Below, piece after piece: positions 22,962 to 31,265 of a stretch of 64,000 nucleotides of DNA. The DNA is taken from positions 930,001-994,000 of the forward strand of contig NC_022600.1 of the NCBI RefSeq assembly GCF_000484535.1, read 5' to 3'. The notes beneath the pieces were generated by a model that had not been told where the DNA came from, did not search any database, and was given only the letters and a program-made list of their open reading frames with translations. A program made the position numbers and the translations under genes. Each line of letters starts with the position of its first letter. Positions within the stretch are counted from its first letter, which is position 1. This stretch comes from Gloeobacter kilaueensis JS1. GTDB taxonomy: Bacteria; Cyanobacteriota; Cyanobacteriia; Gloeobacterales; Gloeobacteraceae.

Positions 22962-23339
22962 ATGGAAGCTCCAGAAATTTCTACGATTGCCGCCACGACG
23001 ATTCGTCCCTGGGGATCATTTACGGTCCTTGAGGAGGCTCCCGGTTACAAGATCAAGCGCATCGAGGTCAAACCGGGCCACCGCCTCAGCCTGCAGATGC
23101 ACCACCACCGCTCCGAGCACTGGATCGTCGTCTCAGGTACTGCCCGCGTCACCTGCAACGAGCGCATCGAACTCGTCCACTCCAACCAATCGACCTACGT
23201 GCCGCCCTGCGCCTCGCACCGCCTCGAAAACCCCGGCGTCATTCCGCTTGTGATCATCGAGGTCCAGAACGGCCAGTACCTGGGCGAAGACGACATCGTT
23301 CGCTTTGAGGACGACTACAAGCGCGTCGGTCAGGCTTGA
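22962..23339 (+). CDS. Mannose-6-phosphate isomerase-type cupin
   Basis: ATG 22962 is chosen; the longer open frame from 22758 is a shadow of thiO. The product has 125 residues, the normal size of the stand-alone cupin that forms the isomerase half of type II phosphomannose isomerase/GDP-mannose pyrophosphorylase. It shows R-P-W-G-S-F-T-V-L, G-H-x-L-S-L-Q-M-H-H-H-R-S-E-H-W metal-binding His/Glu residues and I-x-x-Y-V-P-P-x-x-x-H-R-L-x-N-P. It would interconvert fructose-6-phosphate and mannose-6-phosphate for GDP-mannose and glycan synthesis. Confidence 0.88.
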   Translation: MEAPEISTIAATTIRPWGSFTVLEEAPGYKIKRIEVKPGHRLSLQMHHHRSEHWIVVSGTARVTCNERIELVHSNQSTYVPPCASHRLENPGVIPLVIIEVQNGQYLGEDDIVRFEDDYKRVGQA

Positions 23340-23424
23340 TCCCGAAAATTGCCTTAAAGAAGTCTATCCGGGCAGAACCCTGCCCTAAAGTGTAGGACAA
23401 GATACCTCCTAACTGCGTCCTTAT

Positions 23425-23460
23425 GCCCCCGCTACTTTCGAGCAGCAGGGGCTCTTTATT
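23425..23460 (+). terminator. Predicted terminator between the cupin gene and serA
   Basis: GCCCC (23425-23429) pairs with GGGGC (23448-23452), with an additional GCT/AGC inner pairing, followed by the T-rich TCTTTATT. It lies about 90 bases after the isomerase gene. Confidence 0.5.
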
Positions 23461-23511
23461 GCCTGAGTGTAGGTAGAATCAGAAGGCATTTTTTGTTTGA
23501 GCGGTGATTGC

Positions 23512-25092
23512 ATGCCCAAGGTGCTGGTCAGTGACGCGATCGATCAAGTCGGCGTCGATATTCTTTCTCAGGTCGCTCAGGTAAGCTACGAGCCAGAATT
23601 GAGCCCGGCCCAGTTGCTTGAGAAAATTCCCGAGTACGACGGGCTGATGATTCGCTCCGGAACCAAAGTCACAGCCGAGGTGATCCAGGCGGCAGGACGG
23701 CTGCGGATTATCGGTCGTGCCGGTGTGGGCGTCGATAACGTCGATATCCAGGCAGCCACCCGCAAGGGCATCCTCGTCGTCAACTCCCCCGAAGGCAACA
23801 CGATCGCCGCCGCCGAGCACGCGATTGCCCTGATGATGGCCCTCTCGCGCCACATCAGCGAGGCGAACGTTTCGCTCAAAGCCGGCAAGTGGAAGCGCTC
23901 GCAGTTTATCGGCGTCGAGGTCTACAAAAAGACGATTGGCATCGTCGGCCTCGGGCGAATCGGCTCGCACGTGGCGCGGGTGGCCCGTGCCCTGGGAATG
24001 CAGATCGTCGCCTACGACCCTTATATTTCGGCGGAGCGGGCGCAGCAGTTGGGGGCGCGCCTGGTCGATCTCGAACAGCTCTTTCACGAAGCCGACTACA
24101 TCACACTGCACGTGCCGCGCACGCCGGAGACCACCCACCTCATCAACGAGCGGACCCTCGGCTTGATGAAACCCAGCGTGCGGATCATCAACTGCGCGCG
24201 GGGCGGTCTCATCGACGAGCAGGCGATCTACAGCGCTCTTAAAGAGGGCCGCATCGCCGGGGCCGCCCTCGATGTCTTTGAAAACGAACCGCTGGGCGAA
24301 TCGGACCTGCGTAGCCTGGGGCGCGAGGTGATTCTCACGCCCCACCTGGGGGCTTCGACCGAAGAAGCCCAGACCAACGTCGCCATCGATGTCGCCGAGC
24401 AGATTCGCGACGTGCTCCTGGGCCTGCCCGCCCGCTCGGCGGTGAACATTCCGGGCCTCAGGCCCGAGGTGATGCAGGAACTGAAAGCCTATCTGGAACT
24501 GGCGGAGACCCTGGGCAACCTGGTGGGCCAGCTGGCAGGCGGACGGATCGATGCGCTCGACATTCGCCTGCAGGGCCTGCTCGCTGCCAAAGATGCCCAG
24601 CCCATCGTCGTCGCCGCCCTCAAGGGTCTGCTCACCCCGGCCCTGCGCGAGCGGGTCAACTTTGTCAACGCCTTACTGGAGGCCAGAGAGCGCGGCGTCC
24701 GCGTCACCGAGACCCGCGATTCGTCCTTTGCCGACTACGCCGGTTCGATTCACCTGCTGGCACGCGGACCGGAGGGCGAGCGTTCGGTGACAGGAGCCCT
24801 GTTGGGCGAAAACGAAGTGCGGATCACCAGCATCGACGACTTTCCGATCAGCGTCGCCCCGAGCCGCTTTATGCTCATCACCCTCCACCGCGACATGCCC
24901 GGCATTATCGGCAAGGTGGGGTCTTTCTTAGGCTCCCACAACGTCAACATCGCCGGAATGCAGGTGGGCCGCAAGATGGTGCGCGGCAATGCGGTGATGA
25001 TGGTCTCCCTCGACGATCCGCTGCCGGAGGGATTACTGGGGGAAATCGAGTCGGTGCCGGGTATCCGCAAAGCTTACACCGTCAACCTCTAG
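23512..25092 (+). CDS. serA: D-3-phosphoglycerate dehydrogenase
   Basis: SerA oxidises 3-phosphoglycerate, the first step of serine synthesis. ATG 23512 is used; an upstream in-frame start at 23497 adds five residues. The 526-residue product is the long type. The catalytic/NAD domain (1-315) has G-L-G-R-I-G-S-H-V near 151, the R-G-G-x-I-D motif and the H-L-G-A-S-T catalytic His. An intervening ASB domain (about 320-440) and a C-terminal ACT domain (about 452-526, P-G-I-I-G-K-V-G) follow, the latter usually for serine feedback control. Confidence 0.97.
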   Translation: MPKVLVSDAIDQVGVDILSQVAQVSYEPELSPAQLLEKIPEYDGLMIRSGTKVTAEVIQAAGRLRIIGRAGVGVDNVDIQAATRKGILVVNSPEGNTIAAAEHAIALMMALSRHISEANVSLKAGKWKRSQFIGVEVYKKTIGIVGLGRIGSHVARVARALGMQIVAYDPYISAERAQQLGARLVDLEQLFHEADYITLHVPRTPETTHLINERTLGLMKPSVRIINCARGGLIDEQAIYSALKEGRIAGAALDVFENEPLGESDLRSLGREVILTPHLGASTEEAQTNVAIDVAEQIRDVLLGLPARSAVNIPGLRPEVMQELKAYLELAETLGNLVGQLAGGRIDALDIRLQGLLAAKDAQPIVVAALKGLLTPALRERVNFVNALLEARERGVRVTETRDSSFADYAGSIHLLARGPEGERSVTGALLGENEVRITSIDDFPISVAPSRFMLITLHRDMPGIIGKVGSFLGSHNVNIAGMQVGRKMVRGNAVMMVSLDDPLPEGLLGEIESVPGIRKAYTVNL

Positions 25093-25532
25093 CGCCCCTC
25101 CGAGTCGAGGGAAAAAAAATCCAGCTCAAGAGCCTGCAGCATCCCGAGGAGGGCGTTGACGCTGATGGGCTTGATCAAATAAGAATTGGCTCCCAGCTCA
25201 AAGGCGCGGTTGTTGTCGATTTCAAGTTCCGAACTGGAGATGATCACCACCGGCAACCGCTTGTAATTGGGGTGCTGCCGGATCCAGGCCAAAAGCTCAA
25301 AGCCCGAGAGGTTGGGCATCTTGATGTTGGACATCACCAGCACCGGCAGCGGATAGCGCGTCCGATCGGCGTAGGGCTCCTCACCGTCGAGATAGCGCAA
25401 CGCCTCGCAGCCATCCGCCACGACCTGCAGATCGCAGCTGATCTGGCCTTTTGCAAAGGCCCGTTTTACGAGTAGCACGGCGGCAGGGTTGTCCTCGACC
25501 AGCAAGATCGTGCGCAATAGAAGGTTCGTCAT
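25089..25532 (-). CDS. Single-domain response regulator with Asn at the phospho-acceptor site
   Basis: A 147-residue receiver-only protein of the Rcp1-like type. It has V-E-D-N near 12-15, the conserved S-S-S in the Thr/Ser position and the conserved Lys in L-I-K-P-I-S. The residue aligned with the phosphorylated Asp, four before the conserved Pro in M-S-N-I-K-M-P, is Asn69 (codon AAC, one transition from Asp). It therefore probably cannot be phosphorylated in the normal way. It diverges from the adjacent hybrid kinase, with 178 bases between, and overlaps the serA stop by four bases. Confidence 0.88.
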   Translation of the reverse strand: MTNLLLRTILLVEDNPAAVLLVKRAFAKGQISCDLQVVADGCEALRYLDGEEPYADRTRYPLPVLVMSNIKMPNLSGFELLAWIRQHPNYKRLPVVIISSSELEIDNNRAFELGANSYLIKPISVNALLGMLQALELDFFSLDSEGR

Positions 25533-25710
25533 CGGCGGTGCCCTTCCTCCGAACCTGATCTCCCTTCACGGTAAAGTAGCAAACAACGGGTTGCGTGCAT
25601 CGATGGGACAGAATCTTCGTCCCATCATACGAAAAACACTCCTTTGCGCAGACTCGATACGCCCAAATCTAAAGCAAAGTTGAAGAAGAAGCGTCCTGCC
25701 GCCAACACCT

Positions 25711-27204
25711 ATGCATAGTTCCGAGCTGCGCATACTGCTCATCGACGACAATCCCACCGATCGTTTGCTGGCTATTCGAGAGTTATCGCAGGAGTTTGAC
25801 AACCTCCAGGTCGAGCAGATCACCGATCTGGCCGGTTTCGAGCGGGCGCTGACGGAGGAGCCCTTCGATGCGGTGATCACCGACTACCAGCTGCACTGGG
25901 GCAACGGTCTGCAGGTGCTCCAGCAGGTCAAAAGCCGCTCCTCGGACTGTCCGGTGATCATGTTCACCAACAGCAGCAATGGGGAATTAGCAGCGCAGGC
26001 GATGAAGGCGGGCCTCGACGACTACGTGACCAAATCGCCCAAACAGTACATTCGGCTGGCAGGAGCGGTGCGCTCCGCCCTCGAATACAGCCACGCCAAC
26101 CGGCGCGTTCTGCTGTTGCAGGCCCGACTGCAGACGCTGCTGGGCCAGCTGCAGATCGGGGTTTTTCGAGCAACCGCCTCCGGACGATTGCTCGAGTGCA
26201 ACAGCGCTTTTTTGCAACTGCTGGGCGTCGATCCAGACGAGGTGGTACAGCAGCTGCCTTTTGAGGAACTGTATCGGCTGCCCATCGGCGAGACGACACA
26301 CTGGACGCGCGAGCTTCTAGTCGAGCGGGCGGATGGCACCAGTCTCTGGGTGCTTTTGAGTGCAACCCTCACCAGCAACAACGGGGAACGGCTGATCGAT
26401 GGATTGCTCGAAGACATCAGTGCCCGCAAGCAGGCGAGCGCCGAACTCGAGCGCCGCGTGCGCGAGCGCACCGCCCAACTGGAGGCAGCCAACCAGGAGC
26501 TGGAGGCATTTTCTTACTCGGTCTCCCACGACCTGCGCGAGCCCCTGCGCAATATGCAGGGATTGGCCCAGGCGCTATTAGAAGATTTTCCGGAACAGCT
26601 CTCACCGACTGCCCACCAGTACGCCCAACTCATCGTCAGCTCCGGCCAGCAACTCGACGTTCTCATCCAGGAATTGCTCGCTTACAGCCGCCTGGGCCGG
26701 GCCGAGCTGCCGATTCAGCCCATCAACCTGAACGCGGTCCTCAGCAGTGCCCTCGCCCAACTGGAAGCAAAGCTGCTGGAGGCGAACGCCGTGATCGAAA
26801 TCGAGGGCACTCTGCCTATTGTCCTCGGCCATTTCAGCACCCTGGTGCAGGTCACCTTCAACCTGCTCAGCAATGCGATCAAATTTGTCGCTGCCGGCGT
26901 CCAACCACAGGTCCGCGTCCGGGCCGAGTGGCGCACAAGCAGTACCCGGCAGCAGGCAGTCCTCCCGATTCGTCTGTGGGTCGAGGACAACGGCATCGGT
27001 ATCGCCCCTGTGAACCATCAGCGCATCTTCCGCGTCTTCGAGCGGCTGCACGGCGCAGAAAGTTACCCCGGAACCGGCATCGGCCTTGCCATCGTGCGCC
27101 GGGGCGTCGAAAAACTGGGCGGCAGCGTCGGCGTCGAGTCAGCCCTGGGCAGCGGCAGCCGCTTCTGGCTGGAGCTGTCGGCAGCTGAGCAATCGAGCCG
27201 CTAG
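25711..27204 (+). CDS. Hybrid sensor histidine kinase: receiver-PAS-HisKA-HATPase
   Basis: A 497-residue cytoplasmic kinase with no membrane segment. An N-terminal receiver (about 6-120) has the phospho-acceptor Asp58 in V-I-T-D-Y-Q. A PAS domain spans about 138-240, a coiled linker follows, then a HisKA domain with His273 in S-V-S-H-D-L-R-E-P-L. The HATPase domain (about 375-495) has V-E-D-N-G-I-G-I and G-T-G-I-G-L-A-I. The domain set resembles bacteriophytochrome-output kinases but without a bilin-binding GAF domain. Response regulators flank it on both sides on the opposite strand. Confidence 0.93.
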   Translation: MHSSELRILLIDDNPTDRLLAIRELSQEFDNLQVEQITDLAGFERALTEEPFDAVITDYQLHWGNGLQVLQQVKSRSSDCPVIMFTNSSNGELAAQAMKAGLDDYVTKSPKQYIRLAGAVRSALEYSHANRRVLLLQARLQTLLGQLQIGVFRATASGRLLECNSAFLQLLGVDPDEVVQQLPFEELYRLPIGETTHWTRELLVERADGTSLWVLLSATLTSNNGERLIDGLLEDISARKQASAELERRVRERTAQLEAANQELEAFSYSVSHDLREPLRNMQGLAQALLEDFPEQLSPTAHQYAQLIVSSGQQLDVLIQELLAYSRLGRAELPIQPINLNAVLSSALAQLEAKLLEANAVIEIEGTLPIVLGHFSTLVQVTFNLLSNAIKFVAAGVQPQVRVRAEWRTSSTRQQAVLPIRLWVEDNGIGIAPVNHQRIFRVFERLHGAESYPGTGIGLAIVRRGVEKLGGSVGVESALGSGSRFWLELSAAEQSSR

Positions 27205-27635
27205 GTGGCACCGATAGGCGCGCCAAAAGAAGACAGCACCTCGGCGACGATATCGACGGACAGCGGTTTGACCAGATAAAAGTACGCCCCCAGGTCGTAG
27301 GCGCGATCGATCTGGCGGTTGCCGTGGCCAGTGATGACAATTACGGGCAGGTCTTTAAGGGCCGGTTGCTTTTGAATCCAGCTGAGCAGGTCCAGACCCG
27401 ACAGGCCCGGCAGACGCAGATCGGTAACCACCGTATCCGGCAGGGGAAAGCGCTCGCGATCGGCGTAGGAACCCCGGCCTTCGAGGTAGCCAATCGCCTC
27501 CTCCGCCGAACTGACCCGCCGACATTCGACCCCCTGGTTCGCCTTGCAGAAAGTCCGCTCGACGAGCATCGAATCGATGGAATTGTCCTCGACCAGCAAA
27601 ACAAATGTCCGCCTTGTGTCTCGCATCTCGCTCAC
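27201..27635 (-). CDS. Single-domain response regulator (Rcp1-like)
   Basis: A 144-residue receiver-only protein with an intact acidic pocket (V-E-D-N near 15-18), phospho-acceptor Asp72 in V-V-T-D-L-R-L-P, Thr in V-I-T-G-H and Lys in L-V-K-P-L-S. It overlaps the stop of the hybrid kinase gene by four bases, on the opposite strand. It is the likely phosphotransfer partner of that kinase, in contrast to the Asn-bearing regulator on the other side. There is no DNA-binding output domain. Confidence 0.92.
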   Translation of the reverse strand: MSEMRDTRRTFVLLVEDNSIDSMLVERTFCKANQGVECRRVSSAEEAIGYLEGRGSYADRERFPLPDTVVTDLRLPGLSGLDLLSWIQKQPALKDLPVIVITGHGNRQIDRAYDLGAYFYLVKPLSVDIVAEVLSSFGAPIGAT

Positions 27636-27913
27636 CGCTTGCTACATCGTTGCTTTATTTGCAAATCAGCTTGGCTATCTGCTCCAGTCTCTGCTACCTC
27701 CCCCAGCCGGCAGCACTATCTAAAGAGAGGTTCTATCACTCATTCAGGGGATCTGCGTCCCGGTCCCCAGACGAGACACCCTCTCTGCTTCTCAAGCAGG
27801 AGAGATGGCTGTCGTATTCTGTGGCTTTGTATAGAGCAAGGCGAGGACCGGCAGTGCTACGCTATAGCTAATAAAACTTCACACTAAAGCTGCCAGGATA
27901 CGGAGTAACTCGC

Positions 27914-28444
27914 GTGACGACGACATTGCTGCAGACTGCCGAATCTTTAATTGCCCGTTTCTTCCAGCACTCTGCGGGCCACTGGCGCTCCGAGCGGCGC
28001 TATTACACGCTGCCGGAGGGACCGACCCAGGAGATCGAGAGTCTGATCGAGGTGGCTTTTTTAGAGGCAGGCAGCGACGACCTGCTGCAGCTGGCCCAGC
28101 TTCACAATCTACCCGAAGACGGCAGCCTCGTCTGTGGAGCGCGGGTGAGCTGGCAGAGCAATGCCAAAATCGGCGGACGCGAACAATCCCAGGGCGTCAC
28201 CGTCTTTGGTGCGCTGGGTGATCTGCTCTACCGCGATCGAGGCTTTGCCATCCACACTCCAGTCACCGCCCACTACAGCTTTACCAACCCCGATAGGCTC
28301 TGTCTGCGCACCGAGTACGGCGGGTCCGTATTCGAGGAAGAGATTCGGCTGGTGGGCGAGCGCTACCGCACGCGCCAGACGATCATCTCGCGCGCAGGCG
28401 AGCAAAAGATGATCGGCCAGTATCTGGAGACGCGCCTCGGTTGA
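27914..28444 (+). CDS. CpcS/CpeS-like phycobiliprotein chromophore lyase
   Basis: A GTG-initiated 176-residue protein. CpcS/CpeS-family lyases attach bilins to Cys84-type sites of phycobiliproteins. The sequence has the typical F-F-x-x-x-x-G-x-W-x-S-E-R-R-Y-Y-x-L start (about 17-34), the beta-barrel lipocalin-like strands with the F-x-x-R-x-R-Q motif near the C-terminus, and near-normal length. The 278-base upstream region holds a hairpin around 27780-27807 and a GCTATA element near 27861. This gene is one of the clearest cyanobacterial markers in the window. Confidence 0.85.
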   Translation: MTTTLLQTAESLIARFFQHSAGHWRSERRYYTLPEGPTQEIESLIEVAFLEAGSDDLLQLAQLHNLPEDGSLVCGARVSWQSNAKIGGREQSQGVTVFGALGDLLYRDRGFAIHTPVTAHYSFTNPDRLCLRTEYGGSVFEEEIRLVGERYRTRQTIISRAGEQKMIGQYLETRLG

Positions 28445-28474
28445 GCTGGAGCACGGTACACTGCTAGGACGGGT

Positions 28475-28963
28475 GTGCAGGAAGATAGAGTGCGTCGAAG
28501 CGTCCCTTTTGTTTTGCTGGCTTTTTACATCGCGGTTCTGCCTGTCCGGGCCCAGAGCGTTGAGCAGACGCGCATCGCTTCACTGAGTGCGCGCTTGAGC
28601 GACCCGGACGTGCGTTCGCGTCAGCAGGCGGTAACAGCACTCAAGTACATGGGGGCAGCGGCAAAGGAAGCGTTGCCCGCCCTCCAGAACGCCATCGAGC
28701 GCGACCCGGACATGAACGTGCGGATGGGAGCCGTTCGTGCGGTCGGCAACCTCAAGGCGGCGGCGCGCGAGGCAGTGCCCTCGCTGGTGTTTGCCCTGCG
28801 CGACAATCAAGCCTGCCTGCGTCAAGTGGCGGCTATGGCCCTGGGCCTGATTGGACCGGATGCAAGGGGAGCGAGCGCAGCACTGATGGCGCTGCGCCAG
28901 GACAGCGATCCCCTGGTCCGACACAGCGCCGAGGACGCCATTGCCAGGATCGGCGGCCACTGA
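28475..28963 (+). CDS. Exported HEAT-repeat protein
   Basis: GTG 28475 gives 162 residues; a GTG at 28490 is an alternative start. Residues 6-26 form a signal peptide (Arg-rich start, hydrophobic core, cleavage near V-R-A-Q). The rest is three to four HEAT/PBS-lyase-type helical repeats with the pattern D-P-x-V-R-x-x-A-x-x-A-L-x-x-x-G. Exported repeats of this type serve as binding scaffolds. It follows the phycobilin lyase gene by 30 bases. The signal peptide argues against a role as a cytoplasmic E/F-type lyase. Partner unknown. Confidence 0.75.
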   Translation: MQEDRVRRSVPFVLLAFYIAVLPVRAQSVEQTRIASLSARLSDPDVRSRQQAVTALKYMGAAAKEALPALQNAIERDPDMNVRMGAVRAVGNLKAAAREAVPSLVFALRDNQACLRQVAAMALGLIGPDARGASAALMALRQDSDPLVRHSAEDAIARIGGH

Positions 28964-29161
28964 ATCGAAGCTTTTTTGAAGATCCAACTTCCGACAGAAG
29001 AGCGCTTGCTGAGTGGGTGTTTTAGTAAGCCTAATACTGCAATTTGGAAGCGTCTGTTGGACAGCCATCTTACAGTGAGCAGTCCTGGAAAACCCGGCTG
29101 ACAAAAAACCTAGCCCATGCATGTCCGAGAAACTATCTCGCTCGGCAAAATATTAGTGTGT

Positions 29162-30193
29162 ATGAATACCAGTAATAGCAGCAGCTTCTTTGACCGTCCA
29201 CGGCCTCCAGGTCGCGTCCTGGTTCTGCGCGCCCTGCAACTCGGGGATCTGCTCTGCAGCGTTCCGGCGCTGCGGGCGCTACGCCGGGCCTGGCCCAAGG
29301 CTGAGATTGCCCTGGTGGGGCTTGCGGAAGCAAAAACGTTCGTCGAGCGCTTCGGCGCTTATCTAGATGAGCTGATCGTTTTGCCGGGCTTTCCTGGACT
29401 GGTCGAGCAACCGGCGCACACCGAGGCACTGCCGGCGTTTTTGGAGACTGTGCAGCGGCGACAGTTCGACCTGGCGCTGCAACTGCACGGTAGCGGCTCG
29501 ATTACCAATATTCTTGTCGAACTTTTTGGAGCAGGACAAACAGCGGGATTCTACCTGCCCGGTGCTTACTGTCCCGACGAGCGGACGTTTTTTTCCTATC
29601 CGGAGCACGAGCCGGAGGTGCGCCGCCCCCTGCAGTTGCTCTCTGCCCTTGGATTGCCCCTCGCAGGCGAGGAGCTGGAATTTCCCCTCCTGGCGGACGA
29701 CCGGCGGGCGGCAGCCCGGCTGATGGCCACCCTCGGGCTGGAGCCGGGCCGCTACGTCTGCGTCCATGCCGGAGCCCGCGATCCGAAGCGCCGCTGGCCC
29801 AGCCGCTTTTTTGCGCAGGTGGCAGATTGGCTGGCAGCGCTTGGGCTAGCGATTGTTCTGACGGGCACCGGCGAAGAAGCATCCCTGACTGGGGCGGTGG
29901 CCCGGCAGATGCACTACCCGGCTTTTAACCTGGCTGGTCAGACCACCCTCGCTACCCTCGCCGCCCTGCTTGAGAGCGCTCGGCTGCTGGTGAGCAACGA
30001 CACCGGCATCTCGCACCTGGCAGCGTGTCTGGCGGTTCCGAGCGTCGTCATCTTCAGCGCCTCCGACCCGGCCCGCTGGGCACCCCTCGATCGCGAGCGC
30101 CACCGCGTCGTGCTGCCGGGAGCCGATCCCGCCGTTGTCGTGGCCCAGGGCGAATTGCTGCTAGAGCGGGAGTGGCGGACCAATGCAGCCTGA
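29162..30193 (+). CDS. Glycosyltransferase family 9 (heptosyltransferase-like)
   Basis: ATG 29162 is chosen; the frame also has an ATG at 29117. The 343-residue product has the GT9 N-terminal pattern V-L-R-A-L-Q-L-G-D-L-L-C-S-V-P-A-L-R-A-L-R, a central H-A-G-A-R-D-P-K-R-R-W segment, V-L-T-G-T-G-E-E and the C-terminal V-S-N-D-T-G-I-S-H-L-A-A nucleotide-sugar motif. GT9 enzymes add ADP-heptose to lipopolysaccharide core; an adjacent paralogue overlaps by 11 bases. Specificity is not visible from sequence. Confidence 0.88.
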   Translation: MNTSNSSSFFDRPRPPGRVLVLRALQLGDLLCSVPALRALRRAWPKAEIALVGLAEAKTFVERFGAYLDELIVLPGFPGLVEQPAHTEALPAFLETVQRRQFDLALQLHGSGSITNILVELFGAGQTAGFYLPGAYCPDERTFFSYPEHEPEVRRPLQLLSALGLPLAGEELEFPLLADDRRAAARLMATLGLEPGRYVCVHAGARDPKRRWPSRFFAQVADWLAALGLAIVLTGTGEEASLTGAVARQMHYPAFNLAGQTTLATLAALLESARLLVSNDTGISHLAACLAVPSVVIFSASDPARWAPLDRERHRVVLPGADPAVVVAQGELLLEREWRTNAA

Positions 30194-31265
30194 TTGGAGC
30201 AACGTCCGCCGCATCCTGGCAATGCGCCTCGACAACATCGGCGATGTGGTCATGCTCGGGCCTGCCCTGCGCGCCCTGCGGGATGCTCTGCCAGAGATGC
30301 ATCTAACGCTGATGGTCTCCCCAGCCGGAGCGCAGATCGCCCCGCTGCTGCCCTGGATCGACGAATGTCTGGTGGAGCGGGTGCTCTGGCAGGACGCTTC
30401 GGCCCGGCTGCCCTTTGCGCCTGAGCGCGAACACTCCCGCATTGCCGCCCTTGCCGGTGGCCACTTCGACGCCGCCTTTTTCTTTACGAGCTTCTCCCAA
30501 TCACCCCATCCCCCCGCCTTTGCCTGTTATCTGGCCGGTATTCCCGTGCGCATCGGCCAATCAAAAGAATTTGGCGGTGGTATGCTCTCCCATGCAGTGC
30601 TGCCCCCTGCCGACAGTCTCCATCAAGTCGATCGCAACCTCCACCTGCTCGCTGGTGTCGGAATTAAAAGTGCGGCTCACCCACTGGAACTGCACGTTCC
30701 CGAACCTGTCCAGGCCCAGGCGGACGCGCTGCTCACTGCGACGGTAGGGCGGAGCGATGAATTTATCGCCCTCGCTCCCGGTGCCAGTTGTGCAGCCCGG
30801 CGCTATTCGGCCACTCGCTTTGCCCAGGTGGTTCCCCTGCTGGAAGCGCATACCCGGATGCCTGTAGTCGTCCTGGGCAGTGCCGCTGAGCAAGCACTCT
30901 GCGAGCAGGTCAGCTCGCTGGGCGGCGTGTCCCTGGCGGGCCGGACGAACCTCGCCCAGATGGCTGCCATCCTCCGCCGCGCCCAGCTGGTCATTGCCAA
31001 CAACTCCGGTCCCCTGCACATCGCCGACGCCTTTGCCAGGCCGATGGTGATCCTCTACTCCGGCAGCGAACTTGAAAGCCAGTGGCGGCCCCGCAGTAGC
31101 CCGGCCTGTCTGCTGCGCGTACCTACCGCCTGCTCGCCCTGCTACCGCTTCGACTGCCATGAGCAGCTGGAGTGCCTGGAAATTGATCCGCAAGCCGTCG
31201 TCGGCGCGGCTCTGGAACTGCTCTCGTCCGGCACACTGGTGACGGCTGGGGGGAAGCGATGCTGA
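30183..31265 (+). CDS. Glycosyltransferase family 9 (heptosyltransferase-like)
   Basis: A 360-residue paralogue of the preceding gene, with which it overlaps by 11 bases. The conserved blocks are M-R-L-D-N-I-G-D-V-V-M-L-G-P-A-L-R-A-L, A-P-G-A-S-C-A-A-R-R-Y, V-V-L-G-S-A-A-E and N-N-S-G-P-L-H-I-A-D-A. The second half ends with a Cys-bearing C-x-x-C-Y-R-F-D-C segment as seen in several GT9 relatives. It is closely similar in layout to the GT9 half of the fusion at 43811. Its stop overlaps the start of the CdaR-like regulator by 7 bases. Confidence 0.9.
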   Translation: MQPDWSNVRRILAMRLDNIGDVVMLGPALRALRDALPEMHLTLMVSPAGAQIAPLLPWIDECLVERVLWQDASARLPFAPEREHSRIAALAGGHFDAAFFFTSFSQSPHPPAFACYLAGIPVRIGQSKEFGGGMLSHAVLPPADSLHQVDRNLHLLAGVGIKSAAHPLELHVPEPVQAQADALLTATVGRSDEFIALAPGASCAARRYSATRFAQVVPLLEAHTRMPVVVLGSAAEQALCEQVSSLGGVSLAGRTNLAQMAAILRRAQLVIANNSGPLHIADAFARPMVILYSGSELESQWRPRSSPACLLRVPTACSPCYRFDCHEQLECLEIDPQAVVGAALELLSSGTLVTAGGKRC

